A DNA stretch of 46,505 bases from Streptomyces inhibens (GCF_003389455.1 NZ_QUAC01000079.1:1-46505), one strand, 5' to 3'. Positions 25,829 through 33,847 are shown, counted from the first letter of the stretch. The notes: a model not told the origin generated them from the sequence alone. Program-made: numbers and translations.

Positions 25829-25884
25829 TGCAGAGAATTCTCTGCAGAGACCTCTATGCAGAGGAGCCTCTGCAACTCTATGCT
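25829..25884. promoter_or_regulatory. 14-bp-periodic operator array upstream of the ArsR-type gene
   Basis: The half-site TGCAGAG recurs at 25829, 25843 and 25857, exactly 14 bp apart, with a degenerate fourth copy (TGCAACT) at 25871. Inverted half-sites interleave, giving two perfect-armed 18-bp palindromes of form TGCAGAGNNNNCTCTGCA at 25829-25846 (fully palindromic) and 25857-25874. The array ends 8 nt before the regulator ATG and overlaps any promoter there, so it is very probably the autoregulatory operator of the ArsR-MFS operon. Confidence 0.8.
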
Positions 25885-25891
25885 GAGGACC

Positions 25892-26524
25892 ATGACCGAC
25901 GACGCCTCCGCGCATCAGCCGCCCCGGCCGGCCTCGCCCGCCGCACCGCCCACCCGCACGATGGACGCCCGTAGCCTGCGCGGTCTGGCCCACCCGCTGC
26001 GGATGCGCATCCTGGAACTGCTGACCCTCGACGGCCCGGACACCGCCACCGGACTCGGCCGCCGCCTCGGTGAGAACACCGGCACGGTCAGCTGGCATCT
26101 GCGCCACCTCGCCGACCACGGCTTCATCGAGGAGGAGACGGGCCGCGGCACCAAGCGTGAGCGCTGGTGGAAGGCCGTCCGCGTCTCCCATCACCTCAAC
26201 ACCACCGAATTCCGCGACGATCCGGAGACCCGGGGCGCCCTGTCGGTCTATCTGGACGAGATCGTCCGGCGGGGCTTCCATCAGGTCGCCACCTATCTCG
26301 CCGAGGACTGGGACCCGGTCTGGCGGGACGCCGGCACGCTCTCCCGCTGGTCCGATCTGCGGCTGACCCCGGGTCAACTGGAGTCGCTGAACGCCGAGTT
26401 GATGAGCGTCATCGACCGGCACCGGGCGGCGACCGGGGGCGGGGATGCGGCGGACGGCGAGGACGCGCTGCCCGTCATGGTCCAACTGCAGTCCTTCCCG
26501 CGCAAGGAACGGGACGCGCGATGA
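25892..26524 (+). CDS. ArsR/HTH_20-type winged-helix regulator
   Basis: DNA-binding regulator of 210 aa. After a Pro-rich head, the winged helix spans about residues 25-98: ARSLRGLAHPLRMRILELLTLDGPDTATGLGRRLGENTGTVSWHLRHLADHGFI, the wing ending in KRERWWKAV. It lacks the cysteine clusters of metal-sensing ArsR proteins, so it is more likely a drug- or stress-responsive repressor. The helical C-terminal half could bind a ligand or mediate dimerisation. The stop overlaps the MFS start (ATGA), so the two are co-translated. The palindrome array just upstream is its likely target. Confidence 0.9.
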   Translation: MTDDASAHQPPRPASPAAPPTRTMDARSLRGLAHPLRMRILELLTLDGPDTATGLGRRLGENTGTVSWHLRHLADHGFIEEETGRGTKRERWWKAVRVSHHLNTTEFRDDPETRGALSVYLDEIVRRGFHQVATYLAEDWDPVWRDAGTLSRWSDLRLTPGQLESLNAELMSVIDRHRAATGGGDAADGEDALPVMVQLQSFPRKERDAR

Positions 26525-27804
26525 GCGGACTGCTGCGCAGACACCGCGACTTCAGGCTGTTGTGGTGCGGCGAGACGGCGGGCAGGTTCGGCGCGGCGGT
26601 CACCAACGTGACCATGCCGCTGGTGGCGGTGTCGACACTGCACGCCTCCACCTTCGCGGTCGGACTGCTCAGCGCGTGCAGCTGGCTGCCCTGGCTGCTC
26701 ATCGGCCTCCCGGTCGGCGTATGGGTGGACCGGTTGCGCCGCCGCCCCCTGATGCTGGCCGCCGCCGCGGTGTCACTGGTGCTGTTCGCCGCCGTACCCG
26801 TCCTGGCCCGGTCCGGCGGGCTCAGTCTCGGGCTGCTGATCGCCGTGGCTCTGCTGACCGGCGCGGCGGCGGTGCTCTTCCAGACCGCCTACAGCGCCTA
26901 CCTCCCCACCCTGCTCGCGCCGGACGACCAGTCCGAGGGCAACGCCAAGCTGCACGGCAGCGCCTCCGCGGCGCAGATCGCCGGGCAGGGCGCCGGCGGC
27001 CTCATCGCCCAACTGGCGGGCGCGGTAAACGGGTTGTTCGCCAACGCCGCCACCTTCCTGGTCTCGCTGTGCTGCCTGCTGGGCATCCGGTACCGCGAAC
27101 CGCGCCCCGAGGCCGGGGACCGCGCGCCGCGGTCGCTGGCCAAGGAGGTCGCCGAGGGGCTGCGACTGGTCGCCGGCGACAGATGGTTCCGTACGCTGAC
27201 GGTCTTCGGCGCGACCTCCAACCTCGCCCTCATGGGCTACCAGTCCCTCCTGACGGTCTTCCTGGTCCGCGAGGTCGGCCTGTCGCCCGGCGCGGTCGGC
27301 GGGCTGCTGGCGCTGGCCAGCACGGGCGGTATCGCGGGCGCCTTCGTGGTACGCCGGACCGCCGACCGGATCGGCACCGCCCGCGCCATCCTGCTGTTCG
27401 AACTGGGTCTGTCCAGCACGGCGTTGCTGATCCCGCTCACCGTCCCGGGCGCCGGGACACTGCTCTACGTCGTGGGCAGCTTCGGGGTCTCCGCGGGCGT
27501 GGTGGCCGGCAATATCCTCAAGGTGAGCTTCCAGCAGGGCTACTGCCCGCCGCCGCTGCTCGGCCGGCTGGTCGCCAGCAGCGCGTTCCTCAATTACGGC
27601 ACCCTGCCGCTGGGGGCGCTGCTCGGCGGCGCGCTCGGCTCCGCCCTGGGCGTCCGCACGGCAATGTGGATCATGACTGCCGGTGTGCCGCTGGCCGCCC
27701 TGGTCCTGGTCTTCTCGCCGATACGGACCGTCCGCGACCTGCCCGCCCGCCGTACGGACACGACCCCGGAACCGGCAGCTCAGCCCGCCGGCGGCTCCTC
27801 ATGA
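26521..27804 (+). CDS. MFS transporter (probable drug exporter)
   Basis: Inner-membrane exporter of 427 aa with about 12 helices. It has the N-terminal FRLLWCGETAGRFGAAVTNVTMPLVAV typical of the MefA/enterobactin-exporter-like MFS_3 group and the loop 2-3 motif GVWVDRLRRRPLML. The substrate is probably an organic drug or siderophore-like compound; the sequence does not fix it. It starts by ATGA overlap with the ArsR-type regulator gene, so induction would follow release of that repressor. The last 25 nt overlap the 3' end of the convergent histidine kinase gene. Confidence 0.9.
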   Translation: MSGLLRRHRDFRLLWCGETAGRFGAAVTNVTMPLVAVSTLHASTFAVGLLSACSWLPWLLIGLPVGVWVDRLRRRPLMLAAAAVSLVLFAAVPVLARSGGLSLGLLIAVALLTGAAAVLFQTAYSAYLPTLLAPDDQSEGNAKLHGSASAAQIAGQGAGGLIAQLAGAVNGLFANAATFLVSLCCLLGIRYREPRPEAGDRAPRSLAKEVAEGLRLVAGDRWFRTLTVFGATSNLALMGYQSLLTVFLVREVGLSPGAVGGLLALASTGGIAGAFVVRRTADRIGTARAILLFELGLSSTALLIPLTVPGAGTLLYVVGSFGVSAGVVAGNILKVSFQQGYCPPPLLGRLVASSAFLNYGTLPLGALLGGALGSALGVRTAMWIMTAGVPLAALVLVFSPIRTVRDLPARRTDTTPEPAAQPAGGSS

Positions 27805-28949
27805 GGCGCCGGCCGCGGCTCCTTGGGTGCTTCCGCCGACGGCAGCGCCACCTCGAAGCGGCAGCCGGCGCCGGTGTTCCGTACCGTCGCCCGGCCCTCG
27901 TGGGCCTCCACGATGCCGCGGACGATCGCCAGCCCGAGCCCCGCACCGCCCTGGCCGTCCGCGCGCGGGGTGCGCGCCGCACCCCCGCGCCAGCCGGTGT
28001 CGAAGACCCGCGCCAGATCCTCCGGCGGGATACCGCCGCAGCCGTCCTCGACCGCGAGGACCACCCGGCCCTCCTCGTGCCGTGCGCTGACCGCGACGGT
28101 GCCGTCGGCCGGTGTCGCACGGATCGCGTTGACCAGCAGATTGCCGAGGACGCGGGTGATCTGCTGGGCGTCCACCCGTACCGGCAGCGGCGCCACCCCG
28201 CCGTCGACCAGCCGCACCCCGCTCGCCCGCGCCAGCGGCCCGGCCCCCGCCAGCGCCTCGTCCACGAGGTCGTACACCGACACCCGCGAGAGGGTCAGCG
28301 CCAGCGCCCCGGCCTGGATACGGGACAGTTCGAAGAGGTCGTCGACCATCGCGGCCAGCCGGTCCACCTCGATCCGCATCCGGGAGTGATAGCGCGCGGT
28401 GTCCTCGGCCACGCCGTCCTCCAGCGCCTCGGCCATCGCCCGCAGCCCGGCGAGCGGCGTGCGCAGATCGTGCGAGATCCCGGCGATCAGCTCGCGCCGT
28501 GAGGCATCCAGCGCCCGCTCGCGCTCCCGTGCCTCGGCGAGCCGTCCGCTGGTCTCCTCCAACGCCCTTGACAGCGCGGCCAGTTCCGCCGTCGGCGGCT
28601 CGGCGGGCGCCACGAATCCGCCCTCGCTGCCGACCGTACGGGCCGACCGCGCCAGCTCCCGGCTGCCCGCCGCGATCCGCCGGCCGAAGAGCAGCGCGGC
28701 CGCCAGCGACACCACCCCGGAGACCGCGACCACGGCCATCACCACGCCCAGGTCGTGCCCGGAAAGGAACATCGCCTGGGCGACCGCCACCGTCCCCGCC
28801 GCCATCGCGGCCACCGCCAGCGCCGCCACCGCGAACAGCGACAGCGCGACCGAGCGCCGCCGCAGCGCCCGTACCGCGGGCGCGGCGAGCAGCCCCGCCA
28901 GCGCCGCGCCGAGCGCCGCCAGCGCCACGATGACCAGGAAGTCCGTCAT
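27780..28949 (-). CDS. Two-component sensor histidine kinase
   Basis: Membrane sensor kinase of 389 aa. There are two or three predicted N-terminal helices (about residues 3-25, 33-60 and 65-90) with little extracytoplasmic sequence, then a HAMP-like linker. The HisKA box is LIAGISHDLRTPLAGLRAMAE with phosphoacceptor His160. The ATPase domain shows VLGNLLVNAIRATPA (N box), VEDGCGGIPPEDLARVFD (G1) and GGAGLGLAIVRGIVEAHEG (G2). The ATG overlaps the response-regulator stop (ATGA). Absence of a large sensor domain suggests it detects a membrane or envelope signal. Its 3' end overlaps the convergent MFS gene by 25 nt. Confidence 0.92.
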   Translation of the reverse strand: MTDFLVIVALAALGAALAGLLAAPAVRALRRRSVALSLFAVAALAVAAMAAGTVAVAQAMFLSGHDLGVVMAVVAVSGVVSLAAALLFGRRIAAGSRELARSARTVGSEGGFVAPAEPPTAELAALSRALEETSGRLAEARERERALDASRRELIAGISHDLRTPLAGLRAMAEALEDGVAEDTARYHSRMRIEVDRLAAMVDDLFELSRIQAGALALTLSRVSVYDLVDEALAGAGPLARASGVRLVDGGVAPLPVRVDAQQITRVLGNLLVNAIRATPADGTVAVSARHEEGRVVLAVEDGCGGIPPEDLARVFDTGWRGGAARTPRADGQGGAGLGLAIVRGIVEAHEGRATVRNTGAGCRFEVALPSAEAPKEPRPAPHEEPPAG

Positions 28950-29713
28950 GACCGAGGCTCGCCTCCCACGGGATCGAAGCGGTAGCCGGCGCCCCAGACC
29001 GTCGTCACCAGCCGCGGCGCGGCCGGATCCTCCTCGATCTTCTCGCGCAGCCGCCGTACATGCACGGTCACCGTCGACAGATCGCCGAACTCCCACCCCC
29101 AGACCCGGTGCAGCAACTCCTCCCGAGAGAAGACCCGGCCCGGGTGCCGCATCAGGAAGACCAGCAGATCGAACTCGCGGGCGGTGAGGGAGAGTTCACG
29201 TCCGGCGCGGTCGGCCCGCCGGCCGCCGGGATCGGCGCTGAGATCCCCGGCCCGCAGTACGGGAGCGGGCGCCGCGGCCGGCGGCGCGGACTCCGCACGG
29301 CGCAGCACCGAGCCGATCCGCAGCACCAGCTCCCGCGGACTGAACGGCTTGGTCACATAGTCGTCCGCGCCCAGCTCCAGCCCGAGAATGCGGTCCGCCT
29401 CCTCGCCGCGCGCCGTCAGCATCACCACCGGGACCGCGGGGCCCTCGTCGGCGCGGCGCAGCCGACGGCACACCTCCAGGCCGTCGATGCCCGGCAGCAT
29501 CAGATCGAGGACGACGAGATGCGGGCGGAAGTCCGCGGCCCGTTCGAGGGCGGCGAAACCGTCGGCGGCGTGCTCGGTGGTGTAGCCGGCGCGGGAGAGA
29601 TAGCCGGTGACGACCTCGGCGACGGTCGGATCGTCCTCGACGACCAGGACACGGCGCGGCGGCCCGTGCGACGGTGCGGGCTGGGGTGCGGAGGGCGGCG
29701 TTGCGCGGTGCAC
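28946..29713 (-). CDS. OmpR/PhoB-family response regulator
   Basis: DNA-binding response regulator of 255 aa. The receiver domain (about residues 20-135) has acidic pair ED (VVEDD), phosphoacceptor Asp70 in VVLDLMLPG, and the conserved Lys in VTKPFSPREL. The C-terminal winged helix (about 155-250) includes LTAREFDLLVFLMRHPGRVFSREELLHRVWG and TVTVHVRRLREKIEEDP. Start is GTG at 29713 (MHRATPP), the only start in frame near the receiver; there is no strong ribosome site, so it may be translated from a leaderless or weak site. It overlaps the kinase by ATGA, confirming an operon. Confidence 0.92.
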   Translation of the reverse strand: MHRATPPSAPQPAPSHGPPRRVLVVEDDPTVAEVVTGYLSRAGYTTEHAADGFAALERAADFRPHLVVLDLMLPGIDGLEVCRRLRRADEGPAVPVVMLTARGEEADRILGLELGADDYVTKPFSPRELVLRIGSVLRRAESAPPAAAPAPVLRAGDLSADPGGRRADRAGRELSLTAREFDLLVFLMRHPGRVFSREELLHRVWGWEFGDLSTVTVHVRRLREKIEEDPAAPRLVTTVWGAGYRFDPVGGEPRS

Positions 29714-29830
29714 GGGGTCAGTGGGCCCTTCCCGGGAGGTACGTCATGCTTCCAGCCAACACCAGGGGGCGCGGTGACGGGCGGCCGGGCCCGCCGTCGT
29801 AAGACTCCGGTAACCGGTGACCGTCGGTGT

Positions 29831-29872
29831 CCCGCGCCGCCGCGGGTGGGGACCTGCCGGGCCGGGGCCCGG
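29831..29872 (-). terminator. Paired hairpins after the [2Fe-2S] protein gene
   Basis: Two short stems, CCGGGC/GCCCGG (29857-29862 with 29867-29872) and CCCGCG/CGCGGG (29831-29836 with 29841-29846), follow the stop codon at 29877 on the minus strand. They probably end the upstream transcript. Confidence 0.45.
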
Positions 29873-29876
29873 TGGC

Positions 29877-30293
29877 TCAGCCCTCCAGCCCCTCCCGTAC
29901 CCGCCGAGACACCGTGATCGCGTACAGATCGAGCACACCCGGCGGCTCCGCGATGCCCGGCCCGCCGGCGCGTATCCAGGCGGCGATGTCGTCCAGCGCA
30001 TCGTCGTCGTTGACCAGCCCCAGCCACACCGGGCGCCCGCCCGCGGCCCGGCCCGCCGCCGACGGCTGGACCACGACCACATTCGCCTGGTCGCACACGT
30101 CCAGGCACTCCGAGGCCCGCACCGGCGCCGCGCCGTCGAGCGCCGCGCGCAGGCGCGGGATCTGCCCGGCGTGGTCGACGCCCGGGATCTTGGCCCCGTC
30201 GCCACAGCAGCAGCCGCGGCAGACGGTGACCCGGCACGGGGCCGCGGAGGCGGTGGCCGCCCGGTCGGCACGCTTGTTGATCATCCGGTGCAT
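29877..30293 (-). CDS. (2Fe-2S) thioredoxin-like ferredoxin-domain protein
   Basis: Small protein of 138 aa with the thioredoxin-like ferredoxin pattern: an N-terminal Cys cluster (Cys20, Cys25, Cys28, Cys29, Cys30 in CRVTVCRGCCCGDG) and Cys63 and Cys67 in ECLDVCDQANVVVVQPS. The CLDxCDxANVVVV strand-loop is characteristic of the family and suggests a [2Fe-2S] electron carrier, cytoplasmic. Two in-frame ATGs (30293 and 30284) are possible; neither has a strong ribosome site. It is divergent from the P450 gene with 77 bp between starts, so a redox link is conceivable, though P450 ferredoxins are normally of other types. Confidence 0.8.
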   Translation of the reverse strand: MHRMINKRADRAATASAAPCRVTVCRGCCCGDGAKIPGVDHAGQIPRLRAALDGAAPVRASECLDVCDQANVVVVQPSAAGRAAGGRPVWLGLVNDDDALDDIAAWIRAGGPGIAEPPGVLDLYAITVSRRVREGLEG

Positions 30294-30331
30294 GCTACGT
30301 GGGCGGTGCGGGGCACGACGCCGGGAGGGGG

Positions 30332-30373
30332 CGGGATAGAAATCCGCGCATCCGGGATAGAAATCCGAGCATG
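30332..30373. repeat. 21-bp tandem duplication at the P450 start
   Basis: Two adjacent 21-bp copies begin CGGGATAGAAATCCG (30332-30352 and 30353-30373) and differ at two or three positions. Each contains the inverted repeat GGAT-AGAA-ATCC. The second copy runs into the P450 start codon. Confidence 0.75.
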
Positions 30374-31795
30374 CCCGTCACCGAGTCCCACCCCCAGCCC
30401 GGTCCCGCACCGGACACCGCGATACCCGGCCCGGCCGGCCTCCCCGTTCTCGGCTCGATGCTCGACCTCCGGCGCGACTCCCTCAGTACGTTCCTGACGG
30501 CCCAGCGCGAGTACGGCGATGTGGTCCGCCTGGAGGCCGGCCCGCCCGGTCTGCGCAGTGTCTTCCACGCGGTCTTCGCGCCCGAGGGTGTCCAGCAGAT
30601 CCTGGCCTCCCAGGCCGCCAACTTCCGTAAGGACCACCCGCTCTACGAGGAGGTCCGGCAGGCCTTCGGCAACGGCCTGCTCACCAGCCAGGACGCCGAC
30701 TACCTCAGGCAGCGGCGGCTGGTGCAGCCGCTGTTCACCAAGCGCCGGGTGGACAGCTACGCCTCGGCCGTGACGGCCGAGGCCGACACCCTCGTCGACC
30801 GCTGGCGGACCACCGACGGCGGCACCGTCGACCTGGTCACCGAGATGAACCGGCTCGCGCTGCGCACCGTCACCCGGATCCTCTTCGGCCTGGACGCCGA
30901 GCAGGCCGTGGACGCCATCCACCGCTGCGCCCCGGTCATCAACGCCTATGTCGTACGGCGTGCCTACGTCCCCGTGAAGGTCCCGCGCGAGTGGCCCACG
31001 CCCGGGAATCTGCGGGCCCGGGCCGCCACCGACGAGCTGAACGCGCTCTGCGACCGCATCATCGCGGACCGGCGGGCGGCGGCCGGAACGACGGGGGACG
31101 ACGAGGCCGGCGAGGGCGACGATCTGCTCTCCCTCCTTGCCGCGGCCGGCAACGAGCAGGACGGCTCGCTCGACGCCACCGAGGTCCGCGAACAGGTCCT
31201 GATCTTCCTGCTGGCCGGGCACGAGACCACCGCGACGTCCCTGGCCTTCACGCTCCACCTCCTGGCCCGCCACCCCGAGGAACAGGCCCGGGTCCGCGAG
31301 GAGATCGACCGTGTCCTGGCGGACCGCACCCCCACGGCCGCCGACCTGGACCGGCTGCCGTATCTGACCCAGGCGCTCAAGGAGTCCATGCGGCTGTATC
31401 CGGCGGCGCCGGTCGTCAGCCGCCGGGCCGTCGAGGCCACCGAGATCGGCGGATTCCGCATCCCGGCCGGTGCCGATGTGGTCGTCGCGCCCTGGGTCAC
31501 CCACCGGAACCCCCACCTGTGGGAGGACCCGGAACGCTTCGATCCGCGGCGCTTCGCACCCGAGCGGGAGGCGGAGCGGCACCGCTACGCCTGGTTCCCG
31601 TTCGGCGGCGGCCCGCGCGCCTGTATCGGGCAGCACTTCTCGATGCTGGAGTCGGTGCTGGCGCTGGCGATGCTGCTGCGCTCGTACGAACTTCAGGCCG
31701 TGGACGAGGAGGTGCCGGTCGCCGCCGGCATCACCCTTCAGGCGACCGGCCCGGCCCGGGTGCGTCTGCGCCGGCGCGAGCGCGTGGGGGAGTAG
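30371..31795 (+). CDS. Cytochrome P450
   Basis: Heme monooxygenase of 474 aa, somewhat longer than typical bacterial P450s and closer to the CYP102/CYP4-like, ER-type layout. It has the proline-rich hinge-like IPGPAGLPVLGSM, the I-helix oxygen-binding LAGHETTATSL (about residues 280-290), the ExxR pair Glu338/Arg341 in KESMRLYP, a PERF-type segment (DPERFDPRRFAPE) and the heme-ligand loop FPFGGGPRACIGQHF with Cys418. There is no membrane anchor. Homologues of this type hydroxylate fatty acids, terpenes or antibiotics; no biosynthetic genes adjoin it. It needs redox partners, none of classical type nearby. The ATG at 30371 overlaps a tandem repeat. Confidence 0.93.
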   Translation: MPVTESHPQPGPAPDTAIPGPAGLPVLGSMLDLRRDSLSTFLTAQREYGDVVRLEAGPPGLRSVFHAVFAPEGVQQILASQAANFRKDHPLYEEVRQAFGNGLLTSQDADYLRQRRLVQPLFTKRRVDSYASAVTAEADTLVDRWRTTDGGTVDLVTEMNRLALRTVTRILFGLDAEQAVDAIHRCAPVINAYVVRRAYVPVKVPREWPTPGNLRARAATDELNALCDRIIADRRAAAGTTGDDEAGEGDDLLSLLAAAGNEQDGSLDATEVREQVLIFLLAGHETTATSLAFTLHLLARHPEEQARVREEIDRVLADRTPTAADLDRLPYLTQALKESMRLYPAAPVVSRRAVEATEIGGFRIPAGADVVVAPWVTHRNPHLWEDPERFDPRRFAPEREAERHRYAWFPFGGGPRACIGQHFSMLESVLALAMLLRSYELQAVDEEVPVAAGITLQATGPARVRLRRRERVGE

Positions 31796-32098
31796 CCCCT
31801 GGGGGCGCCGCCCCGCCGGCACATAAACGCAACGAAAATAGCGTTTGCGTTTTGGCGGCGCCCCCCGTACCGTCTTCCTCGGCCCCATTGCCGTCGATTG
31901 GAGAAGGCCGTTGCTCGTCTGAGGTCTTGAGACACCGCGCCCGCGCCGGAAGGTGCAGCCCTCTGTGGAGCTGTACGCACCCGCCGCGCGGCCCCGCGTG
32001 CGACCTCGGCGTCCAACCGCCCACGCTGCCGTCCGGGCCCTTCCCGCGGTGTCTCCCTGCGCTGTCCACCACCTTTCACGCGCATCCAGGAGACCTGT
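31796..32098 (+). other. Long leader region between the P450 and ABC-F genes
   Basis: These 303 bp have no recognised gene. The first 65 bp form a nested hairpin; the remaining ~230 bp are a probable 5' untranslated leader for the ABC-F gene. A GTG-initiated frame from 31953 runs across the ABC-F start, but it has no ribosome site at sensible spacing and its composition is not convincing. A CAGGAGA ribosome site precedes the ABC-F ATG. Long leaders of antibiotic-resistance ABC-F genes are often attenuators, so this is a plausible regulatory RNA. Confidence 0.45.
31801..31865. promoter_or_regulatory. Nested inverted repeat after P450, at the head of the ABC-F leader
   Basis: An outer 12-bp stem, GGGGGCGCCGCC/GGCGGCGCCCCC (31801-31812 with 31854-31865), encloses an AT-rich inner palindrome AAACGCAA/TTGCGTTT (31825-31832 with 31845-31852). 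The outer arms suggest a P450 terminator. The inner AT-rich dyad looks like a repressor operator or promoter for the ABC-F gene. Confidence 0.6.
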
Positions 32099-33715
32099 AT
32101 GTCCACCTCCGCCACACCCACCTCCATCGTCTGCACCGGCCTCGGCTTCACCTGGCCCGACGGCAGCCCCGTCCTGGAGGACTTCCAGCTCGCCGTCGGC
32201 CCCGGCCGTACCGGCCTCATCGGCGTCAACGGATCAGGAAAATCAACCCTGTTGAAGCTGATCGCGGGCGAACTGACCCCGACCGCGGGCAGCGTCAAGG
32301 TCGCAGGCGAGGTCGGCTACCTCCCGCAGCACGCCCCGCTCGACACCGGTCTGCGGGTCGACCAGGCGCTCGGTATCGCCGCGGCACGCGCCGCCCTGCA
32401 CGCCATCGAGAGCGGCGACGCCCACGAGGAGCACTTCACCGCCATCGGCGACGACTGGGACGTCGAGGAGCGCGCCCGCGCCACCCTCGACCAGCTCGGG
32501 CTGCACGGCATCGACCTGGACCGCACCATCGGCGAGATCTCCGGCGGCGAGTCCGTCCTGCTGCGGCTGGCCGCCCTGCTGCTGCGCCGCCCGGACGTGC
32601 TGCTGCTCGACGAGCCCACCAACAACCTCGACCGGGCGGCCCGGCAACGGCTGTACGCCGCGGTCGCCGGCTGGTCCGGGGTGCTCGTCGTGGTCAGCCA
32701 CGACCGCGAACTCCTCGAACTCGTCGACCGGATCGCCGACCTCCGTGGCGGCGAGATCCACTGGTACGGCGGCAACTTCAGCGCATACGAACAGGCGCTG
32801 GCCGTCGAACAGGAGGCGGCCGAGCGGATGGTGCGGGTCGCCGAGGCCGACGTACACCGCCAGAAGCGCGAACTGGCCGACGCCCACGTCAAGTTGGCCC
32901 GACGGGTCCGCTACGGCAACAAGATGACCGCCAACAAACGCGAGCCGAAGATCATCATGAACGAGCGCAAGAGGGAGGCCCAGGTATCCGCGGGCAAACA
33001 CCGCATCATGCACACCGAACGCCTCAAGGAGGCCAGGGAACGCCTCGACGAGGCCGCCGAAGCGGTCCGGGACGACGACGAGATCCGTATCGACCTGCCG
33101 CACACCGCCGTGCCGCCGGGCCGGACCGTACTCACCCTGCGCGCCCTGCAGGCCCGTTACGGCGCCCGCGCCGACCTGGAGGTGCGCGGCCCCGAACGGA
33201 TCGCGCTGACCGGCCGCAACGGCTCCGGCAAGACCACCCTGCTGCGGACCGTCGCCGGCGAGCTGCCGCCGGAGGCCGGCACGGCAGGGACCCATGTCCC
33301 GTACCGCTTCCTCCCGCAGCGTCTGGAGGTCCTCGACGATGCGCTGACCGTCGTCGAGAACGTCGCGCGCTTCGCCCCGGACGCCACCAACAACCGCATC
33401 CGGGCCCGGCTCGCCCGCTTCCTGTTCAAGGGCGCCCGCGCCGACCAGCAGGCCGGCACCCTCTCCGGGGGCGAACGCTTCCGCGCCTCGCTCGCCGCGC
33501 TGATGCTGGCCGAGCCGGCCCCGCAGCTGCTGATGCTCGACGAGCCGACCAACAACCTCGACATGGCGTCGGTGCGCCGGCTCGTCACGGCGCTGGAGTC
33601 CTACGAGGGCGCGCTCATGGTCGTCAGTCACGATCTGACGTTCCTGCGGGAACTCGGCATCACACGCTGGCTCGCGCTGGAGGACGGTGAACTGACCGAC
33701 ATCGAACCGCTGTAG
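32099..33715 (+). CDS. ABC-F family ATPase (ribosome-protection type)
   Basis: Soluble twin-nucleotide-binding-domain protein of 538 aa, without membrane segments, so not a transporter. Domain 1 has Walker A GVNGSGKST (about 41-49), signature ISGGES (about 145-150) and Walker B LLLDEPTNNLD. A linker of charged helices (about 235-325, RKREAQVSAGKHRIMHTERLKEA) follows. Domain 2 has GRNGSGKTT (about 369-377), LSGGERF and LLMLDEPTNNLD. ABC-F proteins bind the ribosomal E site. The relatively basic linker of this subgroup is shared with producer self-resistance and Actinobacterial ARE-like proteins, but a translation factor role is not excluded. The long leader supports antibiotic-induced control. 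Confidence 0.92.
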   Translation: MSTSATPTSIVCTGLGFTWPDGSPVLEDFQLAVGPGRTGLIGVNGSGKSTLLKLIAGELTPTAGSVKVAGEVGYLPQHAPLDTGLRVDQALGIAAARAALHAIESGDAHEEHFTAIGDDWDVEERARATLDQLGLHGIDLDRTIGEISGGESVLLRLAALLLRRPDVLLLDEPTNNLDRAARQRLYAAVAGWSGVLVVVSHDRELLELVDRIADLRGGEIHWYGGNFSAYEQALAVEQEAAERMVRVAEADVHRQKRELADAHVKLARRVRYGNKMTANKREPKIIMNERKREAQVSAGKHRIMHTERLKEARERLDEAAEAVRDDDEIRIDLPHTAVPPGRTVLTLRALQARYGARADLEVRGPERIALTGRNGSGKTTLLRTVAGELPPEAGTAGTHVPYRFLPQRLEVLDDALTVVENVARFAPDATNNRIRARLARFLFKGARADQQAGTLSGGERFRASLAALMLAEPAPQLLMLDEPTNNLDMASVRRLVTALESYEGALMVVSHDLTFLRELGITRWLALEDGELTDIEPL

Positions 33716-33725
33716 ACGCGGGCAG

Positions 33726-33758
33726 GGGGCGGACGGTGCGAGGAGCGCCGTCCGCCCC
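33726..33758 (+). terminator. Hairpin terminator after the ABC-F gene
   Basis: A perfect 11-bp stem (GGGGCGGACGG at 33726-33736 with 33748-33758) and an 11-nt loop lie 10 nt after the ABC-F stop codon. Confidence 0.7.
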
Positions 33759-33808
33759 TCCCGGAAATCCGGTTGCCGATCCCCTTCCCGTGGGTCATGA
33801 TCCTTCGC

Positions 33809-33847
33809 ATGACCTACAGGAAGGGCGGCCACCGCCCCACCCGATGA
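33809..33847 (+). CDS. Possible 12-codon upstream ORF coupled to the HEAT-repeat gene
   Basis: An ATG at 33809 opens a frame encoding MTYRKGGHRPTR whose stop overlaps the HEAT-gene ATG (ATGA at 33844-33847). The HEAT gene has no ribosome site of its own, so coupling through this small frame is conceivable. The small frame also lacks a clear ribosome site, so chance is quite possible. Confidence 0.2.
   Translation: MTYRKGGHRPTR

Noticed and set aside
31953..32255. A 100-codon leader-peptide gene before ABC-F
   Set aside because: It has no ribosome site at normal spacing, overlaps the ABC-F start in another frame, and looks like a Pro/Arg/Ala-rich GC shadow.
30371..33715. Part of an antibiotic biosynthetic cluster (P450 plus ABC-F)
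   Set aside because: No synthase, tailoring set or cluster regulator adjoins; the two genes are separated by a hairpin and long leader.
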